DNA of 64,000 nucleotides, from positions 124,001 through 188,000 of the forward strand of contig NZ_JAGKJI010000006.1 in the NCBI RefSeq assembly GCF_020329485.1, in the 5' to 3' direction. Below are positions 57,047 through 64,000 of this stretch, piece by piece; positions within the stretch are counted from its first letter, which is position 1, and every line of letters begins with the position of its first letter. Position numbers and translations under genes: made by a program. The notes under the pieces are model-generated. The model was given only the letters and a program-made list of their open reading frames with translations, was not told the origin of the DNA and did not search any database. The stretch is from Bradyrhizobium cenepequi. Its GTDB lineage: Bacteria > Pseudomonadota > Alphaproteobacteria > Rhizobiales > Xanthobacteraceae.

Positions 57047-58588
57047 TCAGGCGGCACGGTTTTGCCTGATCGCGGCGACCGCCTCGCGCCAGCCGATCAC
57101 GCCGAACAGCTTCAAGAACAGGCCGTAGCTCGTGATCCCGGCGAAAATCACCACGAATAGCAGCACCGCCTGCGCCAGCCCGCGTGATCCGGCGGCGACC
57201 GGCGTGAGCTCTTGCATCAGCCAGAGCAGGGCGCCCATGGCGAGCGCCGCCAGGCAAATGCGCGGCAGCCGATCGCGGGCCTCGGTGTCGATCGAGAAGC
57301 CGAACGTCGCGCCTCCCTTCCTGATCAGGTAAAGCGCGTTGCTCCAGGCCCCGAGCGTGATGCCGGCGGCAATGCCGCGCGTGCCGAAAGAGTGGCGGAG
57401 CAGGAACGCAGCAATGATCGCCACCACGATGGCGGCCACCGCGCCAAGCAGCGGCGTGCTTGTATCCTCGCGGGCGAAGAAGGCCGGCGACAGCGCTTTC
57501 ACCAGCACATGTGCGGGCAGGCCGAGCGCAAGCCAGCTCAGCGCATGCGCGGTGGCGGTGGCGTCGTGCGCCGCAAACGCGCCGTGCTCGAACAGGATCC
57601 GTACGATCGGATCGCTCAACACGACGAGGCCAAGCGTCGCCGGCAGAGCGAGGCCGACCGCCAGCTCCAGGCCGCGCGATTCGGTGCGCGCGATCGCGCT
57701 ACGGTCACCGCTGTGCAGCGCGCGTGTCATTTCGGGGATCAGCACTGCGCCCATGGCGACGCCGACAATCCCGAGCGGCAGTTCGACCAGGCGATTGGCG
57801 AAATAAAGCCAGGAGACCGCCGAAGGCGAGGCGGAGGCGATCACGGCGCCAGCCACCATCAGCCATTGCGGCGCGCTGCTTGCGATCATGCCGGGGATCG
57901 CCTTGCCGAGGAAACCGCGCATGTCCTTGTCGAAGGAGATGCAGAGCGGCGTTGCCGCGCGGCCGCCGCGCAGCACGAGGATCGAGAGTTGCAGAAGTCC
58001 CGCAACGCCAACGGTCGCAGCGACGACCAGCGCGGCATGCGCCGCATCCCCCCGCCATACCAGCAGCATCGCCATCACCGCGATCAGCGCGACGTTGAAC
58101 AGCAGCGGCGAGAATGCGGTGAGCGCAAAGCGTGCTTGAGCGTTCAACAGCCCCATCATGACCGTGACGGGTCCTGCGAAGGCGAGATAGGGCAGCATCA
58201 GCCGCGCATTGTTGACGGCGATCTCCAGCGTTTCGCGGCCGATAAATCCAGGCGCCAGCGCCGCGATGACGAGCGGCATCAGCAAGCCGATCAGGACGGA
58301 CGCCACGATCAGCGCGGCGCTGATGGTGCCGAGCACACGGCCGGCGAAGGCCGCGGCGGCCGCAGCGCCTTCGGTCTCGCGCACGCGGAGCCAGGCCGGT
58401 ATCAACGCCGCGTTCAGCGCGCCTTCGGTCAGGAGCCGCCTGACCACATTGACCATTTGAAAGGCAACCAGGAACGCGTCCGCGACCGCGCCGGCGCCGA
58501 GCAGCGCAGCGATGATGGAATCGCGGGCAAATCCAAGCAGCCGCGAAGCCAGTGTTCCCGAGGAGACGGTGAGGAAAGAGCGGATCAT
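57047..58588 (-). CDS. murJ: MurJ, lipid II flippase
   Basis: It has 513 residues with about 14 transmembrane helices. MIRSFLTVSSGTLASRLLGFARDSIIA is the family N-terminus, so ATG 58588 is chosen over the frame start at 58714. It flips lipid II across the inner membrane for wall synthesis. Clustered with trpS, and divergent from the PfkB gene across 88 bases. Confidence 0.95.
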   Translation of the reverse strand: MIRSFLTVSSGTLASRLLGFARDSIIAALLGAGAVADAFLVAFQMVNVVRRLLTEGALNAALIPAWLRVRETEGAAAAAAFAGRVLGTISAALIVASVLIGLLMPLVIAALAPGFIGRETLEIAVNNARLMLPYLAFAGPVTVMMGLLNAQARFALTAFSPLLFNVALIAVMAMLLVWRGDAAHAALVVAATVGVAGLLQLSILVLRGGRAATPLCISFDKDMRGFLGKAIPGMIASSAPQWLMVAGAVIASASPSAVSWLYFANRLVELPLGIVGVAMGAVLIPEMTRALHSGDRSAIARTESRGLELAVGLALPATLGLVVLSDPIVRILFEHGAFAAHDATATAHALSWLALGLPAHVLVKALSPAFFAREDTSTPLLGAVAAIVVAIIAAFLLRHSFGTRGIAAGITLGAWSNALYLIRKGGATFGFSIDTEARDRLPRICLAALAMGALLWLMQELTPVAAGSRGLAQAVLLFVVIFAGITSYGLFLKLFGVIGWREAVAAIRQNRAA

Positions 58589-58676
58589 ATGACTTCTATA
58601 TAACAGCCACTTGGCTTGCTGGCGCCATGTTGATCTGATAGGCGGCAACTTCCTGCAATCGCCGGAAGGATGGATA

Positions 58677-59678
58677 ATGGCCGACGCAAAGTATGACGTT
58701 CTCGGAATCGGCAACGCGATTTTTGACGTCCTGGTGAGGACGGACGAGGCGTTTCTCAGCCGTCACTGCATGACCAAGGGCAGTATGTCGCTGATCGACG
58801 AGGCCCGCGCCGGCGCGATCTACCAGGATATGGGGCCGGCGACCGAGATGTCCGGGGGCTCGGCGGCCAATACCATCGTCGGCGTCGCCAATTTCGGCGC
58901 CCGCGCGGCCTATGTCGGCAAGATCAAGGACGATCAGATCGGCCGCCTCTACGCCCATGACATCCGCGCCGCGGGCGTCGCGTTCGAGACGAAGCCTGCC
59001 CCCGGCGGCCCCGCCACCGGCTGCTCCTACATCCTGGTGACGGGGGATGGCGAGCGCACCATGAACACCTATCTCGGCGCCGCGCAGGATCTGACCCCGG
59101 CCGACATAGATGAAACGCAGATCGCGGCCTCCCGCATCGTCTATCTCGAAGGCTATCTCTGGGATCCCGCGAGCGCCAAGCAAGCTTTCGTCAAGGCGGC
59201 GACCATCGCGCATGGCGCCGGCCGCCAGGTCGCGCTGACTCTGTCCGACTCGTTTTGCGTCGATCGCTATCGCGACGAATTTCTCGAATTGATGCGCAAA
59301 GGCACGGTCGATCTGGTCTTTGCCAACGAAGCCGAGCTCCGCTCCTTGTACCAGACCGCCGATTTCGACAGCGCGTTGAAGCAGTTCAGCGTCGATGCGA
59401 AACTTGGCGTCGTCACCCGCAGCGAGAAAGGCTGCGTGGTGGCATCGAAGGACGGCGTCACGGCCGTGCCGGCGTTTCCGATCGAGCAATTGGTGGATAC
59501 GACCGGCGCCGGCGATCTCTTCGCTGCCGGATTCATGTTCGGCCTCGTTCGCGATGCCGGCTATGAAAATGCCGGACGGCTCGGCGCGCTCGCGGCTGCG
59601 GAGGTGATCCAGCATATCGGCGCGCGGCCGCAGACGTTGTTGAAGGAGCTGGCGCAGCAGAACGGCTTGCCGGTGTAG
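58677..59678 (+). CDS. PfkB-family sugar/nucleoside kinase, adenosine-kinase type
   Basis: It has 333 residues from ATG 58677, after GGAAGGATGG. The N-terminal YDVLGIGNAIFDVLV, the SGGSAANTIVGVANFG site and the catalytic DTTGAGDLFAAGFMFG are complete. Adenosine kinase is the common annotation in this group, but sugar kinase activity is not excluded. Confidence 0.88.
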   Translation: MADAKYDVLGIGNAIFDVLVRTDEAFLSRHCMTKGSMSLIDEARAGAIYQDMGPATEMSGGSAANTIVGVANFGARAAYVGKIKDDQIGRLYAHDIRAAGVAFETKPAPGGPATGCSYILVTGDGERTMNTYLGAAQDLTPADIDETQIAASRIVYLEGYLWDPASAKQAFVKAATIAHGAGRQVALTLSDSFCVDRYRDEFLELMRKGTVDLVFANEAELRSLYQTADFDSALKQFSVDAKLGVVTRSEKGCVVASKDGVTAVPAFPIEQLVDTTGAGDLFAAGFMFGLVRDAGYENAGRLGALAAAEVIQHIGARPQTLLKELAQQNGLPV

Positions 59679-59709
59679 CTCTGCGTTGCGAGCCGCCGCA
59701 CTCTCCCTC

Positions 59710-59786
59710 GTCATTGCGAGCGCAGCGAAGCAATCCATGCCTCCGCAAGTGGCAAGATGGATTGCTTCGCTGCGCTCGCAATGACG
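59710..59786. repeat. Palindromic repeat, family D
   Basis: CGTCATTGCGAGCGCAGCGA plus AGCAATCCA, and TGGATTGCTTCGCTGCGCTC plus GCAATGACG: perfect arms of about 29 bases around a 19-base centre. Confidence 0.9.
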
Positions 59787-59829
59787 GGTTGAGAGTTCTG
59801 GTTCAATTGTCAAACAGTAGCCCGTAGCC

Positions 59830-59917
59830 CGTAGGATGGGTAGAGCGAAGCGAAACCCATCAGCTTCGGAGCAAGCTGCGTGAATGATGGGTTTCGCTGC
59901 GCTCTACCCATCCTACG
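59830..59917. repeat. Palindromic repeat, family E
   Basis: CGTAGGATGGGTAGAGCGAA plus GCGAAACCCATCA at the left and TGATGGGTTTCGCTGCGCTC plus TACCCATCCTACG at the right. Confidence 0.9.
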
Positions 59918-60007
59918 TCTGATTCAAACGGCGGATGTGAGTCCGCATTCTCGCGGCGTACTCCGCCCGAGCTTTGCTTCACTTTCCACCCTCCTCGATA
60001 GTAGAGG

Positions 60008-60360
60008 GCGCAGGGAAAGCCGGGTGCCGGCTGCACCCGTGGGCCCCGTGCAACAAAAAGCACGGGGGTAGGACCACAGGTCAACCGGAGCAACACCGGC
60101 TTTCCCTGCGCAGTGGTTTACGGCTTACTTCGTGCTCTTCCCGGTGACCGGGCTTTCTTGCCACCGTCATCTCTCGCGCGAACTTGCTTCGCGCAAGAAA
60201 CTTAGCGCCAGCGTCGGGGCGCCAGAACCACACGACTTCGCCGTCCACGGATAGTCACGCTCGTCAGTCGCAACACCCGCGTCCACCGCATCTCACCGCA
60301 ACGTTCGTGACGATCGCGACCCGCCCCTCATCTGCCGTGAGACGCGCGGATTAATAGTGC
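60008..60360. other. Structured 350-base element, possible repeat or RNA
   Basis: A stem of GCGCAGGGAAAGCCGG with CCGGCTTTCCCTGCGC (60008-60111) encloses CCCCGTGC, a loop, GCACGGGG (60044-60066). After it come further short hairpins (CCCGGTGACCGGG near 60140; CGCGCGAACTTGCTTCGCGC near 60175) and a long GC-rich tail. No reading frame looks coding. I recall similar sequence recurring in Bradyrhizobium genomes, often with spurious small ORFs, but could not search. Between it and the kinase gene are repeats D and E; beyond it is C2. Confidence 0.55.
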
Positions 60361-60451
60361 TGATTTGCCCGACGGGTTAAGCGATTTATTTTTCGCGCGA
60401 GGGCTGGCCGACCCAAATCACGTTGGAATCGCGGGCGAATTTTTCTCCGCC

Positions 60452-60557
60452 GTCATTCCCGGGCATCCGAAGGACGAGCCCGGAATCCATTTCTCCGCCA
60501 GCGCACACGGCCTGATAGATTCCGGGCTCGCGCCAAGAGGCGCGCCCCGGGAATGAC
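60452..60557. repeat. Palindromic repeat, family C, copy 2
   Basis: GTCATTCCCGGGCATCCGAA plus CGAGCCCGGAATCCATTTC at the left and AGATTCCGGGCTCGCGCCAA plus CCCCGGGAATGACA at the right; compare 43502-43606. The 110 bases from here to the next gene hold nothing I can name. Confidence 0.85.
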
Positions 60558-60668
60558 AGAGAGTAATGACTTCATCGCCAGTGACGGCGTGGTTGTGGCG
60601 AGCGCCGGCGGATTAGGCTCTGCGCCTTCGCTCCTAGCGAAGACGCAAAGCTAATCCACCCCACTTCA

Positions 60669-61862
60669 TCACGCCGCCTTCTGGCCGCTACCGATGTCGA
60701 GCCCGTCATAGACGCCGCGCTCGAAGCCCGCAAAAGCTTCCAGGCACTTGCCGTCGCCGAACGGCAAGAGTTGCATCAGGATCACGCCGGTGACGTCGCG
60801 GCTCGGATCGATCCAGTAGTAGGTGTTGGCGAGCCCCGCCCAGGCGAGGCTGTTAGCGCTGCGTCCCTCCGGCGTCTTTAAGGTGTTGATGAGGAAGCTC
60901 AGGCCCCACTTCTTGTCCATGTCCGGATAGAGATCGACATGGTTGGACAAAGTGAGGTCGGCCGAGACCATCTTGGTGACGTTGAGATCGCCCATATGGT
61001 TCTGGCCCATCAGCGCCACGGTCTCCGGCTGCAGCACCTGGTTGCCGTTGCCGCGGCCCTTGTTGAGGATCATCTGCGTGAACTTGATGTAGTCGCCGGC
61101 GGTCGAATAGAGGCCGCCGCCGCCCATGTGGAATTCCGGCTCCTGCTCCAGTTCGAATGGGATCGGCGCGAGCGTCCCGTCGGGGGCTCTCGCATGCATG
61201 CCGACCAGGCGCTGGCGCATCGCGTCGGTGATCTTGAAGCCGGTGTTGGTCATGCCGAGCGGCGCGAACAGATGATCGCGCAAGTAGGCGTCGAGCCGCT
61301 TGCCGCTCACGGCCTCAACTGCCTTGCCGATGAAATCGATATTGATGCCATATTCCCAGCGCGTGCCGGGATCTGACGTCAGCGGCAGCTTCAACGCATC
61401 ATTCTTGCAGGTGGTGACAGTCGGTAGCTCGGTTTTCGCGAGGTACTTCCCCATGTCACCATTCCACATATGGTAGCAGAACCCCGCAGTATGGGTCATC
61501 AGGTGGCGCAGCGTGATTGGTGTTTTCGCCGGCCGCAGCTTGGGCTCGCCGTCGGCATCGAAGCCTTCGAGCACCCGCGGTGAAGCGAGATCCGGCAGCA
61601 GCTTGCCGATCGGTTCATCCAGCGAGAGCTTGCCCTCTTCGACCAGCTGCATCGCGCCTGCGCTCGTCACCGCCTTGGTCATCGAGGCGATCCAGAACAC
61701 GCTGTCCGTGGTCATGAGATCGTCTTTGCCGAGGTCGCGTTTGCCGAACGCGTTCTCGTAGATGACTTCATTTCCGGTCGCGGCAATCGCAACCACGCCG
61801 GGGATTTCCTTTGCGTCGCATTTCTGACGCAGGAGCTGATCGATCTGAGCTTTGCTCTGCAT
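60669..61862 (-). CDS. Serine hydrolase of the beta-lactamase/EstB fold
   Basis: It has 397 residues. The nucleophile motif SxxK is SMTK (60-63), Tyr171 is in WEYGINIDF, and HTAGFCYHM is a family text. No signal peptide is visible, so it is likely a cytoplasmic esterase or peptidase rather than an antibiotic-resistance enzyme. It starts at ATG 61862, and a 303-base gap follows. Confidence 0.87.
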   Translation of the reverse strand: MQSKAQIDQLLRQKCDAKEIPGVVAIAATGNEVIYENAFGKRDLGKDDLMTTDSVFWIASMTKAVTSAGAMQLVEEGKLSLDEPIGKLLPDLASPRVLEGFDADGEPKLRPAKTPITLRHLMTHTAGFCYHMWNGDMGKYLAKTELPTVTTCKNDALKLPLTSDPGTRWEYGINIDFIGKAVEAVSGKRLDAYLRDHLFAPLGMTNTGFKITDAMRQRLVGMHARAPDGTLAPIPFELEQEPEFHMGGGGLYSTAGDYIKFTQMILNKGRGNGNQVLQPETVALMGQNHMGDLNVTKMVSADLTLSNHVDLYPDMDKKWGLSFLINTLKTPEGRSANSLAWAGLANTYYWIDPSRDVTGVILMQLLPFGDGKCLEAFAGFERGVYDGLDIGSGQKAA

Positions 61863-62165
61863 GGGGCGCCTCCGGATTTATTGTTGTGGAGACGTTGATC
61901 TTCTTACCGTGTGGCGCGTCCCGCAAGCCGGCTGCTCGCGGATTTTGATTTCAGCGGAAATGCGGCGACAGCGGCCCGGCTAAATCTGGCGCGGATGGCC
62001 GGCGATCTCGACGACGGCTGGGAACCGTCCACGATAACGTGATTTGGTATAGGTTCCCATCAATGATTTCGTGATGTAACGCATTCTAATTCCAAGCCAA
62101 ATCGTGCTTCTGGACTGAATGTTTTGAGGCAAATGGTTGCTTTTTGAAGTTGCGAGGATGCGTCG
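61863..62165. other. Gap with no feature found
   Basis: The divergent intergenic region between the hydrolase and the small protein. It is relatively AT-rich near 62040-62150, as expected for promoters. I see no clear gene, RNA fold or repeat. Confidence 0.5.
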
Positions 62166-62486
62166 ATGATCTCGACCTGGAGTGAGTGGAAACGGTATCC
62201 CCGGCCCAGCCGTGGCGAGAACATCGAAGCCCCGATCAGCCCCGGCCTTTACGAGGTCCGCTACGCCGGCACCGGCGCGCTGCACTCCTTCGAGGCGGTC
62301 GACAATGTCGCACAGGCGCTCGCGCTGTTGCAGGTCGCGCCTAGGTCGTGGTTCGGCCGTCGTGACCCGGCCAAGTTGCCGGATCTCGAATACCGCACCT
62401 GCGCGACATCTTCGAAGGCGGATGCCAAGGCGGCGGCGGAGCGCATGATCGGGCGTCGTGAAACCTATCTGAACGGCGCGGCCTGA
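62166..62486 (+). CDS. Small hypothetical protein
   Basis: It has 106 residues and no family I recognise. It begins MISTWSEWKRYPRPSRGENI and has the core SPGLYEVRYAGTGALHSFEAVDNVAQAL; the middle is GRRDPAKLPDLEYRTCA, and the tail is Ala/Lys-rich helical. It resembles short proteins of an alpha-beta fold with a GIY-like start (GLYEVRYAGTG), but the catalytic pattern of GIY-YIG nucleases is not complete. Codon use is like its neighbours, and GAGG lies 10 bases before the start. Confidence 0.6.
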   Translation: MISTWSEWKRYPRPSRGENIEAPISPGLYEVRYAGTGALHSFEAVDNVAQALALLQVAPRSWFGRRDPAKLPDLEYRTCATSSKADAKAAAERMIGRRETYLNGAA

Positions 62487-62605
62487 CCGGCCGAACCCGA
62501 AGACCCACAAAATTGCTTGCGACGTCCGCTTTCAGCGGGCGATGCGTCGCGGATGATTTCCGTCTATACTCGAACAGCATCCCAGAAATTTCGAGGAGTA
62601 ACGCC

Positions 62606-64000
62606 ATGAATCCGCCCGTTGCCGCACGCGCATCACAACCTTCAGCCACCTCGCTGCGAGACCGCCTCAAGGATTCCTCGCTGCTGCGCGACCGCTGCTA
62701 CATCGATGGCGCCTGGGTCGGTACGCCCGTGTTCTCCGTGAACAATCCGGCCACCGGCGCCGAACTGGTGAAGATCCCGCAGATGAGCGCCGATGACGCC
62801 ACCAAGGCGGTCGAGGCCGCGGAACGCGCGTTTCCGGCCTGGGCCAAGCTGACGGCCAAGCAGCGTTCCAACATCCTGCGCAAATGGTTCGAGCTGATCA
62901 TCGCCAACCGCGAGGATCTGGCGCTGATCCTGACCTCGGAACAGGGCAAGCCGCTGGCCGAGGCGCTGGGCGAGGTCGATATCGGCGGCGCCTATGTCGA
63001 GTTCTTCGCCGAGGAGGCCCGCCGGGTCTATGGCGAGACCATCCCGACTCAGCGGCCGGATGCGCGGCTGCTCGCGATCAAGCAGCCGATCGGCGTTTGC
63101 GGCGCGATCACGCCGTGGAACTTCCCGAACTCGATGATCACCCGCAAAGTTTCGCCGGCGCTCGCCGCGGGTTGCACCGTGGTGCTGAAGCCTGCCAACG
63201 AGACGCCGCTGTCGGCGCTGGCGCTGGCGGCGCTGGCCGAGAAGGCCGGCGTGCCCAAGGGCGTGTTCAACATCATCACCGGCGATGCGCCGCCGATCGG
63301 AAAAGTGCTGTGTGAGCATCCGGCGGTGCGCTTTGTCGGCTTCACCGGGTCGACCGAGGTCGGCAAGATCCTGTACCGCCAGGCGTCGGTCGGCGTGAAG
63401 AAGCTGGGGCTGGAGCTCGGCGGCAACGCGCCCTTCATCGTGTTCGACGATGCCGATATCGATGCCGCGGTCGAAGGCGCGATCGTCTCGAAATACCGCA
63501 ACATGGGCCAGACCTGCGTCTGCGCCAACCGCCTCTATGCCCAGGACAAGATCTACGACGAGTTCGTGCAGAAGCTCTCGAAGAAAGTTGCCGCGATGAA
63601 GATCGGCGACGGCACCGAGCAGGGCGTGGTGCAGGGGCCGCTGATCAACATGGAAGCGATCGAGAAGGTCGAGCGGCACATTGCGGACGCGGTGAAGGGC
63701 GGCGCCACGGTCGTCACCGGCGGCAAGCGCCACTCGCTCGGCCGCACCTTCTTCGAGCCGACGGTGCTCTCCGGCGTCAAGCCGGATGCGCTGGTATCGC
63801 AGGAAGAGACATTCGGCCCGCTCGCGCCGGTGATCCGCTTCAAGGATGAAGCCGACGTGATCGCGATGTGCAACAAATCGCCGTTCGGCCTCGCGTCTTA
63901 TTTCTATTCGCGCGACCTCGGTCGGGTCTGGCGCGTCGCCGAGGCGCTGGAATCAGGCATGGTCGGCGTCAATACCGGTTTGATCACGACAGAAGTCGCG
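62606..64000 (+). CDS. gabD: NAD(P)-dependent succinate-semialdehyde dehydrogenase, cut by window end
   Basis: 465 residues are visible, and about 30 more are expected. It oxidises succinate semialdehyde to succinate in 4-aminobutyrate breakdown. ATG 62606 follows CGAGGAGT. The cofactor site is TPWNFPNSMITRK, Glu in KKLGLELGGNAPF, and the catalytic Cys304 in GQTCVCAN with a second Cys306 that in related enzymes can form a redox disulfide. No gabT is seen in the window. Confidence 0.9.
   Translation, partial: MNPPVAARASQPSATSLRDRLKDSSLLRDRCYIDGAWVGTPVFSVNNPATGAELVKIPQMSADDATKAVEAAERAFPAWAKLTAKQRSNILRKWFELIIANREDLALILTSEQGKPLAEALGEVDIGGAYVEFFAEEARRVYGETIPTQRPDARLLAIKQPIGVCGAITPWNFPNSMITRKVSPALAAGCTVVLKPANETPLSALALAALAEKAGVPKGVFNIITGDAPPIGKVLCEHPAVRFVGFTGSTEVGKILYRQASVGVKKLGLELGGNAPFIVFDDADIDAAVEGAIVSKYRNMGQTCVCANRLYAQDKIYDEFVQKLSKKVAAMKIGDGTEQGVVQGPLINMEAIEKVERHIADAVKGGATVVTGGKRHSLGRTFFEPTVLSGVKPDALVSQEETFGPLAPVIRFKDEADVIAMCNKSPFGLASYFYSRDLGRVWRVAEALESGMVGVNTGLITTEVA

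Noticed and set aside
59860..60096. Small minus-strand ORF of 78 codons
   Set aside because: It lies across repeat E and the structured element, with no ribosome site or family match.
62166..62486. GIY-YIG nuclease
   Set aside because: Only the first strand resembles it; the second YIG and the catalytic Arg and Glu are not found.

Overview
The window looks like the chromosome of a Bradyrhizobium or close relative (Alphaproteobacteria, Rhizobiales). The evidence is uniformly high GC, rhizobial gene order, an Irr regulator carrying the heme motif GCPWHD, a DivL-type kinase, FabA/FabB next to irr, and many dispersed palindromic intergenic repeats. It is almost entirely housekeeping DNA. I see no prophage, insertion sequence, CRISPR array, tRNA or rRNA.

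Layout, left to right. 40-6701 (minus): addB-addA, double-strand break repair. 6903-12850 (minus): a murU-like nucleotidyltransferase, a PilZ protein, a TsaE-AmgK fusion, a DivL-like kinase with Tyr in place of the phospho-acceptor His, and dut. 12847-16645 (minus): ubiE-ubiB-coaBC, tightly overlapped; the CoaBC protein carries an N-terminal ribbon-helix-helix domain. 16836-25203: mutM, a gamma-glutamyltransferase, a degenerate periplasmic protease, a MoeB-like enzyme, an aldo/keto reductase with a divergent LysR regulator, and a 2-hydroxyacid dehydrogenase. 25531-31355: an SH3 protein, irr divergent from fabA-fabB-fabI, a glutathione transferase and an apparently exported superoxide dismutase. 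31554-41972 (minus): the translation/RNA cluster rimP-nusA-ylxR-infB-rbfA-truB-rpsO-pnp, preceded by a strong promoter and an early terminator that together predict a short leader RNA. 42413-43489: a DUF2336 protein. 43608-54597 (minus): tsaB-rimI-fur/mur-HAD-miaB-phoH-ybeY-corC-lnt-HTH-M20 peptidase-trmB, a known rhizobial cluster. 54680-64000: Nfu protein, universal stress protein, trpS, murJ, an adenosine-kinase-like PfkB protein, a 1-kb repeat-rich gap with a structured element, a beta-lactamase-fold hydrolase, a small orphan protein, and a succinate-semialdehyde dehydrogenase cut by the window end.

Functional links: tsaB and tsaE both serve tRNA t6A synthesis. AmgK and MurU serve cell-wall sugar recycling, and murJ serves wall synthesis. 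Irr and Fur/Mur are two metal regulators of the same family. rimP, rbfA, infB, truB, rpsO, ybeY, trmB and miaB all act on ribosomes or tRNA.

The best candidates for something new are the RHH-CoaBC fusion (which also lacks the Cys of the E. coli ACGD motif), the rimP-operon leader RNA, the roughly 350-bp structured element at 60008-60360, and the density of palindromic repeat families at gene boundaries. Nothing here is clearly an undescribed multi-gene system.
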